DNA from: Carya illinoinensis
Lineage: Eukaryota > Streptophyta > Magnoliopsida > Fagales > Juglandaceae
Reading direction: 5' to 3'
Length of the DNA stretch: 64,000 bases
NCBI RefSeq assembly: GCF_018687715.1
Contig: NC_056758.1
Coordinates: 25,889,001 to 25,953,000, forward strand
The stretch's first letter is position 1; every line of letters begins with the position of its first letter. This document shows, one piece after another, positions 42,792 to 55,299 of this stretch. Under the pieces are notes generated by a model. That model ran no database searches, was not told where the DNA came from, and saw only the letters and a list, made by a program, of their open reading frames with translations. The translations under genes were made by a program, and so were the position numbers.

Positions 42792-43369
42792 ATATATTTA
42801 CAAATATATTTGTTACACTATGCAAATTGCCTGACTGTTGATGCCTCTAGACATAGTGGGGTTGGCCCTCTTATGGAAGGAAGATATTAAGTTGACAGTT
42901 CTGAGTTATTCTTTCTCTCCTGTGGATGCTATGATAAAGGAGGAATCAAAGTAGTGGTTTATAACTGGGATATGTGGTCAACTAGAGGCATCTCGTAGAA
43001 CTGAAATGGTTAAGGCATCTCGAACTCTTAAGGGGATCAAAACACCAAGTTCTTAAGGGGATCAAATGCCTCCGCTCGAGCGATCTCTTTTCTCGCAACT
43101 CGCTCGAGCCCACTGTCGAGCGGAAGTCGAGCGTTTGAATCTGCTTGACTTCGCTGGAGCGGCCAGAAGCCGCCACTCGAGCGATATGTACCATAAACTA
43201 TATTAATCAACAGTTGATAAAATTAGAGCAGAAATTCATGCTTTTAATCAATTAAAATCATAACTTTGATTTATTCATTTTTCCATATAAAACCAATGAT
43301 AAAGTAATGAAAGAATTAATATATATTGGTTCCAAAAGTATTAAAAATGCAATAATTCAACTCAATCAT
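42792..43369. other. Unassigned insert with CTCGAGCG-rich block
   Basis: No coding domain is present. GATGCCTCTAG near 42841 is inverted as CTAGAGGCATC near 42980. A direct repeat (CTTAAGGGGATCAAA) appears near 43028 and 43054. From 43070 to 43190 the sequence is G+C-rich with many copies of CTCGAGCG or GTCGAGCG. It may be LTR debris of an unknown element. It lies between the two Helitron pieces. Confidence 0.5.
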
Positions 43370-43494
43370 TTCTCGTGCACAATCGTTGCTTATACACACA
43401 CTTGGCACATGTCAATAGAGTGGTGACCCGTGATGTCATCATCCGGACGTCTCGATTTCCCCGTGTCCATGGGTGGGGATTTGGGGGCGTCACA
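43370..43494 (+). mobile_element. 3'-terminal scrap of the gypsy LTR family
   Basis: About 125 bases match the last part of the full LTR (TCTCGTGCACA, CACACTTGGCAC, GTGGTGACCCG, CATCCGGACGTCTCG) and end GGGGGCGTCACA. The rest of the LTR is gone, and the element end joins directly to LINE sequence. Confidence 0.9.
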
Positions 43495-46281
43495 GTTTTG
43501 GCCCCATATTGGACATTCTATCACTATTGCAGTCCTAAGTGCTCTCAACTCAGGTGATTTTCCCTCAAGTAATGAATCATACCTTCATAACTATGGTTCC
43601 CAAGAAGAAGAATCCCATTAAAGTTAGTGACTTTAGACCCATCAACCTTTGTAATGTTATTTACAAACTAATGTCTAAAGTCATTGCTAATCGTATTAAG
43701 CATGTGCTACCATATGTTATTTCAGTAACACAATCTGCATTCTTGCCTGGTAGGTTGATAACTGATAATGTCTTGGTGGCCTATGAAATTCTTCACTTTC
43801 TAAGAATGAAGAAAAGGGGTAAGAAAGGGTTTATATCCCTTAAGCTTGACATGAGTAAAGTTTATGATAGGGTTGAATGGTCTTTTCTTCAAGCTATTTT
43901 ATGTAAATTGGGATTTCGTGATAGAGTTATCCAGCTGATTATGAGGTGTGTGCAAAGTGCTTCATTTTCAATCCTTATTAATGGAACTCCAATAGGGCAT
44001 ATTATCCCCTCCAAGGGGTTAAGGCAAGGATATCATGTTTCTCCTTATTTGTTTTTACTATGCTCAGAAGGTTTAGCTAGTCTGTTAAAACATGCTGCTG
44101 CCTCAAATGCTATCTTAGGAATTCTAGTGTGTAGAGGTGCCCCACCATTGAATCATCTTTTATTTGCTGATGATAGCCTTATTTTCTGTGATGCTAGTGT
44201 TGAAACCAACTACATATTACTTGAGTTGTTGAAGACTTATGAGGAGGCTTCTAGGCAACTGATTAATCAAGACAAAACTGCTATGATTTTTAGTCAAAAC
44301 CTTGGGGTAGTACAGAAAAGGGCCATTATGAATTTGTGGGCTAATACTCAGATAGAACAATATGATAAGTACCTAGGCTTGCCCTCTATGGTGGGAAGGT
44401 CTAAATAGAATGCTTTTGCTAAGATTCAGCATAAAGTCTGGCTGAAGCTTCAAGGCTAGAAATGTAACATGTTTTCTCAAGATGGGAGGGAGGTTCTTCT
44501 TAAGGCTGTGGCTCTAGCCATTCCTTGATATGCTATGAGTTGTTTTAAACTCCCTTCCACGCTATGTGCTGATTCAGAAAGATTGATGGCCAGATACTGG
44601 TGGGGACAAAAAAATGATGAGAGGAAAATTCACTAAGTCAGTTGGCATAAGATGTGTAGTCCTAAAACTGTGGGGGGCCTTGGTTTCAAAGATTTGGGTA
44701 CTTTCAACATGGCTTTGTTGGCAAAACAAGGTTGGAGGCTACTGCAACATAAAGATTCACTGTTATATAAGATTTATAGTGCAAGATACTTTCCAAATTG
44801 CAATCTATTGGAGGCCCAATTAGACCACTCTCCATCATATGCATGGCGAGGAAAATGGGAGGCTAAGAACATGCTTTTAAAAGGATGGAGATGAAATGTA
44901 GAGAATGGGGAGGCATATACACATCCTTGATGATGTATGGCTGCCTGGTTTTCGAGAATTGAGAAAGGAAGTCAATATTCAAAATCCTCAACAGAATTGG
45001 TTGTTCGAGGTGCTGGAAGGAAATGTAGCTTTCCTAATAGATAGCAATACCCATTGGAGGAACTCGTCTGTGATTAGATCTCTCTTCAATCCAAAGATTG
45101 TTGAGGCCATTTTAAAGGTGCATCCAAGTTATTCAAATGGGGCTGATAAGTGGATTTGGGAACATGAGAGAAGTGGCATCTTCAATGTTAAAAGTGCATA
45201 TTGATTTTTCAAGGTTCTTGCTGCTGAGAATGTGGGGGAATCTTCAAATGGGGCTATTACTACGAAGTTCTAGAATGGTTTATGGAAATTACAAAGTCCT
45301 CACAAAGTTAGAATTTTTGCTTGTAGAGATTGTAAAGAGATACTTCCCACTAAGGCATATATGCTTAATAAAAGAGTGGATGTGGATGGAGCTTGCTGTT
45401 TCTGTGATCATAATATGGAAGATCTAGCTCATGCATTATTTTTCTGTCCTGCAATCCATGAATTCTGCTCAAGAAAGTTCCCTATCTTGCAAGATATGCA
45501 TATGTTTACTTCATTTATGGCTTTGGTTATGCATGTGTTCATAGAAGGGTCATCTGAGGCTTTCTAATGGCTTGGGGGTTCTGGTATAGAAGAAACAAAA
45601 TGATCCATGATCAAATCAATGTACCACCTCTATAAGTTGTAGTGTTTGCTCTTTCTAAGAAAGTACTGCAGGTTTCTGGTTTGCAGCATTCTGTTAAGTC
45701 CAGAGGGATGAATTATAGGTGGTCTCCTCCACCAACTGATTGGTTTAAACTCAATTGTGATGGAGCATTATTTGTTTACCAGAATAAAACTGGTATTGGT
45801 GCGATACTTAGAGATTCACATGGTTCTGTGGTTATGCCTTTGAGCAAAGGGGAAGAGGCCTTGAACCAGAAGTTGTGGAGGCTACTATTGTTTTGAGGGG
45901 TCTGCAATTGTGTCTTAATATTGGCATCCAAAACCTATTGATTGAAAGTGATTGCAAGAATTTGGTTGAGGAAGTGAACAATGAAGACAATTCCTTTAAA
46001 ATTATAAGAACTGTCATTATTGAGATCAGAAGACTTATGCAGGGCTTTGGGAGTTGCAATATTCAACATGGGGAATGTCTCTCTAATGTTGCTACTCATC
46101 AACTGGCCAGACATGCATTGTTCGATTCTCAAATGCAATTGTGGTGGCATTCTGTTCTGGCTTTTATTGAGCATGTTATTTATGTTGATCAGTTATCTTG
46201 TACTCAGATTTGAGGTCTTTGGTACCTCCTTGGAATGAACTTTAATCTTGCTATAAATAAACTAAAGAGAAAAGAAAAGAA
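43495..46281 (+). pseudogene. LINE ORF2: reverse transcriptase, zinc finger, RNase H
   Basis: It starts inside the RT domain (FWPHIGHSITIAVLSALNSG). After a frame change near 43570 it continues NHTFITMVPKKKNP, LCNVIYKLMSKVIANR, FLPGRLITDNVLVAYE, KLDMSKVYDRVEWSF and GLRQGYHVSPYLF (family QGDPLSPYLF), with an intact FADD near 44165-44180. Thumb and linker pieces follow at 44614-45204. The zf-RVT finger (CCFCDHNMEDLAHALFFC) is at 45361-45567 and RNase H (NCDGAL, ESDCKNL, HQLARHAL) at 45720-46120. A short 3' UTR ends in an AAAGAGAAAAGAAAAG tail at 46265-46281. The 3' flank AAAGACAATGATCATG resembles AAAGAAAATGATCACG near 42777-42792, a possible target duplication. It is non-functional. Confidence 0.9.
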
Positions 46282-48703
46282 AAGACAATGATCATGTTGA
46301 TTTCAATTTAATTGCTCAACAAGATAATCAAAAATCAATGAAATTGAACAATTTCAATTAGGTAGACGGATTACTCCACTTGAAGCCATGTGGAGAATAT
46401 ATAGTTTCACACTTAATGAAATGTATCCATCATTTTATAGTCTGCATCTCCATATTGAATATCAACATTTAGTAGCTTTTCGTGCACTTAAAAATTTAAA
46501 CAATCTTTTAGGTTCAAATTTTTCAAAAAAATCAATGATAATTGAATTTTTTTTTTTAAGAAATCAAGTTGATCAAAATACACAGAATCTATTACATAGA
46601 GAATTTCCTGAAAATTTCGTTTGAAATCAACAATAGAAGATTTGGACTCCAAGAAAAAAGAAAAGTGTTATACACCAAATTATTATTTCAAATCTATTTG
46701 AATGTGAAAGATATTACCTACAAATATTACTGAATCATATCAAAGGACCAATATCATTTGAAGATTTGAAAACAATTAATGGTGTTGTTGTACCAACATA
46801 TCATGATGCAAATAATTTACATGGTTTGCTAAACAGAGAGTAGTTTAGAAGATTGTTTGCAAGAAGTTTGTCTTTACCAAATACCAAGCAGCTTGAGGCA
46901 TCTTTTTACAACAATTTTAGTATATTGTAAACCTACAAATTTAAAAGTAATTTGGGAATGATTTGAGAAAGAAAATTTCTTAGAAGATTCTTTGCAAGAA
47001 GTTTGTCTGTACCAAATACCAAGTAGCTTGAGGCGTCTTTTTACAACAATTTTAGTATATTGTAATTCTACAAATTCAAAAGAACTTTGGGAACTATTTG
47101 AGAAAGAAAATTTCTACTAATTTCCAATTAACAAGTACAACAACATCAATTGTTAAAAAATGGTCTTACAAAACATCTCTTCCACATTTAAATTGATGGG
47201 AAAGAACATAAATATATATTATTTTGTTCCCACTGATATATTTTTTTATGATGAGGAACTTGCATATAAAGAGATTGATGATGAATTCACTATTACAATT
47301 CCAGAAGAAGATCTCATTGAATCAAAACATCTGAATCATAAACAAAAAGATGCATACAATTTAATCCTCCAAACTTTGCTCTAGATAAATTTGCTGCATT
47401 TTTCATTGATGGCCCTGCTAGCACAAGGAAGACATTTCTATATAAAACACTTCTTGCTTAAATTAGATCAAAATATATAGTAGCACTTACAACTACATCA
47501 TCTATGTTGCTACATCAATTTTACCTAGAGGTCGAACAAAATATTTACGCTTTAAAATCCATTAAATGCTAACATAAATAGTACATGTAATGTCAGCAAA
47601 CAAGGAGGTCTTGCCAAACTATTACGTCTTGCAAAATTAATTATATTGGACAAAGTACCTATGTCTGCAAAACAATTTATAGAAACATTGGATATAATGT
47701 TGTGAGATATTAATGATCTAGATTTCCTATTTGGTGGAATTTCGGTGGGCATTTTTTTCAAGTATTACCTATAATTCATAAGAGCACGAGAAAAACAAAT
47801 TGATGCAAATTGAGCTTCTTCTTATTTATGGCCTAGTTTGCATAAAGTCAAATTAATAGAAAATATGAGAGCAAGATTAGATCCTGATTTCTCACATTAT
47901 TTAATTCAACTTGGCAATTGTACTCCAATTACTATTGATGAGAAGATCAAAACTTCCAAAAAATGCTTATTCCTTACAACAGTGATATTGAATCATTAAA
48001 TTCTTTATTAGATGTTGTTTTTGGAGATATTTGTAATTAATTAGACAATTTAATCCAAATGACAAATTGAGATATAGTAACACCAAAGAATCAATCAGTT
48101 AACAAAATAAAATGCCACACTCATTGAAAAATTTCCCAATAATATGGTGCGATATTACAACTTAGATGAAATAGTTGATGCATCTAGACAAGGTTTTATG
48201 GAAGATTTCTTAAATACTTTTACACCAAACAAACTACCACCACATGATTATTACTTAAGAAGAATTGTCTCATCATGTTATTTAGAAATATAAATATTTC
48301 AGAAGGTTTATGCAATGACACACGATTAATTTGTTGAATATTAGTTGTCAAGTTATTGATGTAGAAATTTCAATTGGTCATCACAGCGGAAAAAGGGTTT
48401 TTGTACCTAGAATTTCATTCTTGCCTGATACATATGAAAGTAATGAGTTTCCATTTAAAAGATCACAATTCCTTATCAGATTAAGTTTCATAATGACCAT
48501 AAATAAATCACAAGGGCAAACTTTAGATTATGTTAGAATATATTTACCTGAACCAGTATTTTCTCATGGATAAGCATTATCAAGAGTCAAAGTGTTGATT
48601 CAGTGAAAACTCTTATAAGATCGATAACAATTGGCGATTGTGAGAAAAATTACGCAAAGAATATTGTTTATAGAGATTTGTTGACATTAACAAAATCATT
48701 ATA
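46282..48703 (+). pseudogene. Helitron Rep/helicase, piece 5 (Pif1-like helicase)
   Basis: NDHVDFNLI, then ITPLEAMWRIYSFTLNEMYP, LHREFPENFV, RYYLQILLNHIKGPISFEDL and NGVVVPTYHDANNLHGLL. The helicase starts near 47330 (LNHKQKDAYNLILQ). Its Walker A reads GPASTRKT at 47411-47434, where the family has GPGGTGKT. Walker B-like IILDKVP, LIENMRARLDPDFSHYL, ISCQVIDVEISIGHHSGKR, FKRSQFLIRLSFIMTINKSQ and LPEPVFSHG follow. The end, KNIVYRDLLTLTKSL with TAA, is at 48703. Numerous stops and shifts and a 135-bp tandem duplication (46846-47115) are present. It closes the RepHel frame and is followed by the RPA-like gene. Confidence 0.92.
46846..47115 (+). repeat. 135-bp tandem duplication within the helicase
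   Basis: 46846-46980 and 46981-47115 are near-identical copies starting TAGAAGATT. The period is exactly 45 codons. Confidence 0.9.
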
Positions 48704-48876
48704 ATGTCATATAAGTAATTGAATTCAATATTTTCTTCCTCTAATCAATTCATTTCCTTCTAATGTTGTTATTGTTCATCTATTGTATTGCTTCTTTTAG
48801 TTGTAGCATAAAGTTTATAATATATATACATATATATTAACATTTTTTTCTCTTTTTATTTCTAAATAAAGTAAAC

Positions 48877-49486
48877 ATGCATATTTTCACATCCATTGAG
48901 GACATTACTCCTGCTACAAAGAATCAAAAAATAAAGATCATTGTTGCAGATAAATCACCAAAACCATGACACAAAATTAACCGATCAAATATCAAAATTT
49001 AATGCTAATCGACCGTGAAGTATTGAACATATTAAATTTATTGTTTTATATAAATTCCTTTATTTAGAAAATTTTTTACCACAAATAAATGCAATAAATA
49101 AATTTTTCTACTGTGAAAAAAGGCAATAGAAATATTTACTATTCAAATCTTAATAATTAATTATTTCAATTTAGATTAATATATTTTTTATTTGTTTTTT
49201 TAAGGGAAATCGACTGCAGGAAATAATGTTTGATAGAGATATTGATCTACGTAATGATACATTTCATGTGTACCAATCTTATTACATAAGCAATGCATAT
49301 GTGAAACCAATGAATCCAAGACATAAAGTTGAAGCACATCAATATCAGCGGATATTGAATTCTAAAACAATTATTGAAGATAATGAAGCAGCTCTAAAGC
49401 ATCCAGAATATAATATCATCTCTTTCAACGAATTGAACTTGATGCTTATAAAAACACTGAACTTGATACTTATGTTTCCTTACATG
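48877..49486 (+). pseudogene. Helitron RPA-like single-strand DNA-binding gene, 5' part
   Basis: Plant Helitrons often carry an RPA1-like gene beside RepHel; such proteins coat single-stranded DNA. The first exon reads MHIFTSIEDITPATKNQKIK, then IIVADKSPKP and a stop, and in another frame KYQNLMLIDRE. A second exon from about 49205 (GNRLQEIMFDRDIDLRNDTF, HVYQSYYISNAYVKP) is the first OB fold. An intron-like A+T-rich gap lies between them. The frame is cut at 49486 by a LINE. Confidence 0.78.
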
Positions 49487-49919
49487 TTTTTTTTTTTTTT
49501 AATTTTAAAAGCGTACGGTACCCCAAGTTTATTAATAGCCCTCACTTGTGGTGGAAGAAAACAGTGGTTACAATTAGACACCTGGGAACTACAAATATTC
49601 ATAAAGACCCAGGCATTAAAAGACTTAAATCATAAAACCATAATACAAAATAAACAGAAAGAAAAACTACCATTAGAGCAAAAGAAACACTAACAACCTG
49701 CAAAACAAGGTTAGCACACGCAAAAATAAAGCAACACAAGACCAACCCAAAAAACCATAATCATCAAAGAAATAAACTAGAAACAGCAAAACCAAACTAA
49801 ATTAGCAGCAACATAGAGAATAAAGACCCAGCTTATCCAATCGAATTAAACCTCTCAGCAACCTTGGTACTTCCCAAGGACTTGCTACTCCATGTGTTAA
49901 CCTATCGCATCATACTTTG

Positions 49920-52900
49920 CAAGCTAATCTACAGCTTTATTACCCTCTCTAAAGACATGTCGCATATAACAAACCATCAAATCCATAAGGACAATAATTT
50001 CCTCCCAAAAGTCTTCCAAATACCATACCTCACATCTCCTTCTATTCCACCATGACACCATCACTTGAGAATCGAGTTCAATTTCCACAAAACCAATCCC
50101 CAAGTTTTTACAAGCTTTACGACCATGCAAAAGAGCTAATAACTCTGCTCTATTATTCGAACCAACAACACCTATAAGGTAAGCAAATGCTTGAATTAAA
50201 TTACCTTGATCATCTCAAATAATACCACCCAACCCTGAGGGCCCAAAGTTTCCAAAACTGCTACCATATGTATATAACTTGAACCGACCTTGAATGGGTT
50301 TTTTCTAGGCCACCAACTTACGAGTGAGCCTTGATGAAACTAAAGGCAGAATAAACAAAGATCATAAAACCTGTGAATCATGCCTAGAACATTTAGAAAC
50401 CTTGTGAATATCATGACAAATTGAACTAATCCAATGTTGAATGGATTGTCAAACCACACTGAAGGACTCTAGACAACCCTCCATGGGAGCAACACATCTT
50501 TGATGCCAAAGACGCCAAGAGAGAAAAGAATGAAGAAGCCCCAAAATTATCCCTACTTGAGAAGAAGAGGACGCCCGGTGAAACCACACAACCACCTTCT
50601 CCTTCCAAGTGCAGCCAAGACTTCATATAAAAATAGCACCATAGTAGTGCCACACTCGAGCAGCATAATCCCCTTCGAATAGCACATGATTTTGATCTTC
50701 ATAATTACCCTCATTATAGTAGTCACACCTAAAACAATCGGGACACCAATTTGATGAAGATGATCATCAACACTTAAAGCATTATTCAAGCCTTCCACAT
50801 AGAAACTGAGACCTTCAGAGGAATCAACTTATACCACATCCAAGTATGCCCTGCCATAGTGGAACCCTTTATACGGATACAATCTCAAGTTAATTTTGTA
50901 GAGAAACAACAATTGTCATGCTTTGTCCAGGTCAAGACATTCGAGCCCCCCTTACAAATAGCTAATGAATCAAGAATATCATCCACATTTTGTGTTCCAC
51001 CAAACGAGCCAACAAATCCACATCCCACAAATTAGACAGTTTACAATCCATAACTTAAGCATAGGCCCGCCCATTATCAGAAGATCATTAATTAAAGGAC
51101 CTCGATCCCTCCATTTATCATACCAAAAGAAAAGATTACCTTCCCTGATATGTGAATTATCAAGAACCAACAGAATACTTTTAATAATCATCTTCCAAAA
51201 TCTCGTACCCTTCTATATCTATGGGTCCAAGGTTTAGAACCCACATATTTTCCTTTAAAGAAATGAGCCCAAAGAGAATTAACCTAAATTAAATTCCAAG
51301 GAAATCTCATGTGCAAAGCGTTTTGCATATCATCCAGGTTACGTAAACCCAAACCTCATTCTTCAACTGGTTTACACGTGTTGTGCCAAGCCACCCATTT
51401 TTTCTTCTCTTTCCCATTAGCCTCTCCACAAAAGAATGTACTCATCAAGTGGTGTAACTCTTTAATGATAGATTGAAGGACATGTAAACTAGCAAACAAA
51501 TGCAAAGTCATACTAGAAAGCGCATGCCGAAGTAAAATAAAGCGGCATTCCGAGGATAGAGTCTTCATCTTCCAACTACTAATTTTATTCTGGACTTTGT
51601 TAACCACCTCCTCCAGATGAACTTGCTTGAGTCTCCCCAAAATAATAGGTACCTCTAAATATTTGAAAGCAAATAATCCTTTCGAAAACCCCATCACACG
51701 CTTAAGAGCTCTCTTTAGACCTAAAGAATTTTTGTGAGAAAAAACATTGCTGTTTTTTTTTTAATTAATCCTTTATCCGGACCAATTCTCATACTTATCA
51801 AAAATAGTTAAAAGCTCTTGGATTGATCTCGTACTACCATTAGTATAAATCACCACATCATCAGCATACATAAAATGGGATATTTGAATCATGCCTTGGG
51901 CATGAGAAAATTGAACAAATCTTTTCTCCACAACACTATGCTTTAGAACTCTAGAGAGAACCTCTTGAAGAATAATAAACAAGGAGAGAGAGGATCCCCC
52001 TAATGCAAATCATGACCTCCTTAAAAAAAACCTTAAGAGGTCCCATTCATCATAACCTTTAGAGGTCCCAATCATCACATACCTGAGGTGAAAAGCCAAA
52101 ACAACAAAGGACCTCCAACATGAAATCCCAATCAACCCGATCATATGCTTTAGCCATATCCAATTCAAGGATGATATTGCCACCATGAGACTTCTTATTA
52201 ATAGAATAGACCATTTCTTGTGTAAGAGAAGTATTTTCAAATATGCTACGCCCAGGGATGAAAGCACATTGCTCAAGAGAGATCATTTTTTGGAGAAGAC
52301 CCGCCAACCGATTAACAATAATTTTGGAGCATATTTTGTAGAACACCAAACAAAGGCTAATTGATCTAAACTTGTTAAAACCAGTAGGCACATCAATCTT
52401 CAAAATTAAGACAATGAATGAGGCCAAATAGAATCTTGGCAATTGCTTAAAGAGAAAAAAATCCGAAATTGCTTCCCAAACGTCCGCCTCACTATCTCCA
52501 AGCAACTCTTGAAAAAGCTTGCACCAAAACCATCAGGCCTCAGAGAACTACTTGTTGGAATAGAAGAAATAGCTACAAATACCTCATCCATAGTAGGAGT
52601 ACAATAGATGCGGACATTCTCCTCAACATAAATAACGGGTGAGATTAAGTAAGCAAGATCTGGAAGGTCCCTAGAAAGGTATGCTTGAAGAAAACCAGAG
52701 AAACAATCCATAGCTCCTTGTTCGCCAAACAAGCATGGAGAAATAATCCACGGGGAATCAAATACAACCTCATCCATAGCTCTCATATCCGAAATGTGTT
52801 TCCATCTCTTGTTCACCAAACAAGCATAGAAAAATGTGAAGTTATGGTCACCATCCACCTTCCATTTTAACTTAGCCATCTGCGCCAACCTAATATCCTC

Positions 52901-53908
52901 CATATGCCTCCACAAAGACAGTTTCGCAGAAGCCGAGTTCAACTCCCTATCAACATCTTCATCCTAACTCTACTGTAACCCTCTTTCAAACCTCTCCACT
53001 TGCTCCTCAAACTAAGCAATCTTGGCCATAGTTAGACCAAAAACTACCTTATTCCACTAACAGAGACCCACCGAAACTTTTTTTAATTTATTAGCAAGTT
53101 TCCACAAACCCATACTTTCAACAAATACCATCCAAGCTCTTTGAACATAAGCAAAAAATTAAGGGTGATCAACTCACATCTACTAGAAATGAAACGGGGA
53201 AGGGCTATAAGAAAAAGGATCTTTGGTTAATTCAATGTGCATCGGGCAATGATCCGACATTGATCTCGATAAGAATGAACAAACAGCATTTGAAAATCGA
53301 GAGATTAAAGTGGCATCAAGAAACACACGATCAAGCTTCGCCCAGCTTCTGGCTAGTCCACGCTGACCATTGCACCAAGGAAACCTTCTACCATTTGTCT
53401 TCATTTCAATCAAACCACCTTGATGGATCCAACTATCGAACTCTTCCATAGCAACCGGAGGCCTTAGGCAACCACCCCTCCTTTCCTAGCCAGATCAAAT
53501 AACATTGAAATCTCTTGCAAATAAACAAGGCTCATTCCCAAGATGGTGCAAGCTAAAAGCATCCCATAACTCCTGCCTTTGAAGCCGATTACACTTCACA
53601 TATATGAAATTACACAAAAACTGTTGGGGTCCTACCTTTGCATGAAAAAAAATAAATTATGAACTCATGCGAACAACCTGCACCATCACAACAATAGTCC
53701 AGAAGATCCAAACTTTCCCACCAACTTCTTCATTGGAAATACCATTCTCAAAATGCAAACATCTCATCAAACCTTGTGGTTTATCAAAACTTTGAAATGA
53801 CTCCATTAGAACAACAATATCAGGCTTAAGGGTACCAATTAACTTCTTTAAACAACCTTTAGAGGTTCTTATTTTTCTAATATTCCATACAAAGATGGAA
53901 CCAATCAT
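49920..53908 (-). pseudogene. LINE ORF2: endonuclease, reverse transcriptase, zinc finger, RNase H
   Basis: From 53908: the endonuclease N-terminus (VWNIRKIR, DIVVLMES), its C-terminus at 53449-53183 (RRFPWCNGQRG, WAKLDRVFLD, SDHCPMHI), then a linker with KLKWKVDGDHNFTFFYACL at 52870-52790. RT pieces are spread over several frames at 52505-51773 (RSISLCLVFYKICSKIIVNR, CAFIPGRSIFENT, ELDMAKAYDRVDWDF, and an intact YADD at 51865-51850), with the thumb at 51697-51356 (KYLEVPIILGR). The zinc-finger region is decayed near 51190-50450. RNase H is at 50290-49924 (ELDSQVMVSW, FREGNKAVD). It is non-functional. Confidence 0.88.
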
Positions 53909-55213
53909 AGAAATAATTTAGTGGTTTGGGTATGAACCTGAGAAGAGCTCCTTACTTTTCCAAACTGCTTTTTATTGTATTTTTTTCTTAGCAACATAAC
54001 CCTCAAATTCTGTATGATAGTCTTTCTTCTGAGGAAGGACCTCTGAAGGTAACTCAGGTTTTGGATCTGACATAGATGTCCCTTCCAGGCAAAGATCATC
54101 CATACTCGGTGAATCTTCTTCAGCAGGCACCACAATTGCATTCTATAAATCTCTTGCTTCCTCTCCCATAATCTCTATTTTAGCTTCAACCACCCTTGGA
54201 AGTGGATGAGAATCATTAATCAAAGCATTAGAAACCACAGTAGCCAGTTGTGGATCCTGCACAAGAACAATTTCATCCCCTTGAGAATCTCCAATGCCAC
54301 TATCCATTACCAACTTTATTTCCTAATAACTCAGCAATGGACCCCCTGCATCTAACTTATTCTTAGGCTCTTTCTGCTCCACGATAGGTTGCTCATCATC
54401 AATCACTTGATTATGATTTTCCTTCAATTCCTCTCCAGAAGTCGGATCCTTTTTTTGAATCCTTAATATGTACCCAGTCGTAGGCTTAATAGTGTGATAT
54501 GTCCTAGAATTATGCCCCTATACCTTGCACCTGCAACAGAAAGCTGGAAGCATTTCGTACACAATTTCTTGCTTGCGACTCGATGCCAACCCAGAGACCC
54601 TAAATCCAGAAGAATGGGAAAGGCTCTTTGGCGGCATCTATTTCTACACATAACCGAGCGCCATCAGTTCGGGTGACACATCGAGTGGGATTGTCATACC
54701 TAATAAATTTTCCTATAAGAGTAGTAAGAATACTTAGAAATGACTCATGGTAGAAATTAGGTGGCAAATCTGACAGCACAATCCATACTAGAACCGACGA
54801 TGGTTCTTCATCTTCACTGAATTCAGGCGTCCAATGGAAGGCATGATAGATAACACCATCAATATAGTAGGCTTCGCGAGACAATGGTTTCAAAAAATCA
54901 GCCTCTGAAAACATGTAAATAAAAATGTTTTGAGAACATCTCATTGCATCAACAACCAGGGTTCTTTCCAGTCCCCATCAGCTACATATGAAAGCCCAAA
55001 TAGCATCCAAAGAAGGGTGTTGCCTAATAATATGTAATACTTGAAGGGTTTTGCCAAACGTGATATTTCTTCCTTAGAAAACTGAAAGTATAATTTGCCA
55101 ACAATGCTTTTCAGTGCACAAAGCAACACAGACAGCTCGGGGAGGGATTGAAGCACCACCTAGACAAGATCCATGTACAAACGTTGACTGATGTTGACAT
55201 CAGCGGCTGCCAT
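53905..55213 (-). pseudogene. LINE ORF1: RNA-binding protein with DUF4283-like domain
   Basis: From the Met at 55213 (MAAADVNISQ): a DUF4283-like region (VADGDWKEPWLLM; VLVWIVLSDLPPNFYHESFL and IGKFIRYDNPTRCVTRTDGA, then RLCVEIDA, 54860-54610), followed by a CCHC-like knuckle (CCRCKVQGHN-type; here a TAG replaces one residue) near 54530, then an acidic tail to about 53990. Frameshifts and several TAG stops are present. ORF1 protein normally binds the element RNA. Confidence 0.8.
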
Positions 55214-55299
55214 GCAGCCCTACTTGAAAACCCTTATGTGGCAAGAATGGGAAAAAACCCTAGCAAAGCAAGAATAGGAGAAAACTCTTTTTAGGGTCA

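Larger units (their letters stand above)
49487..55240 (-). mobile_element. Nearly full-length L1-type LINE, about 5.75 kb
   Basis: The poly-T at 49487-49500 is the poly(A) tail. The other end holds a CTAGGGTTTT-type leader and the ORF1 start at 55213. The 3' UTR resembles that of the LINE fragment at 41241. The outer 5' limit (about 55240-55300) is uncertain and no clear target duplication was found. Confidence 0.85.
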
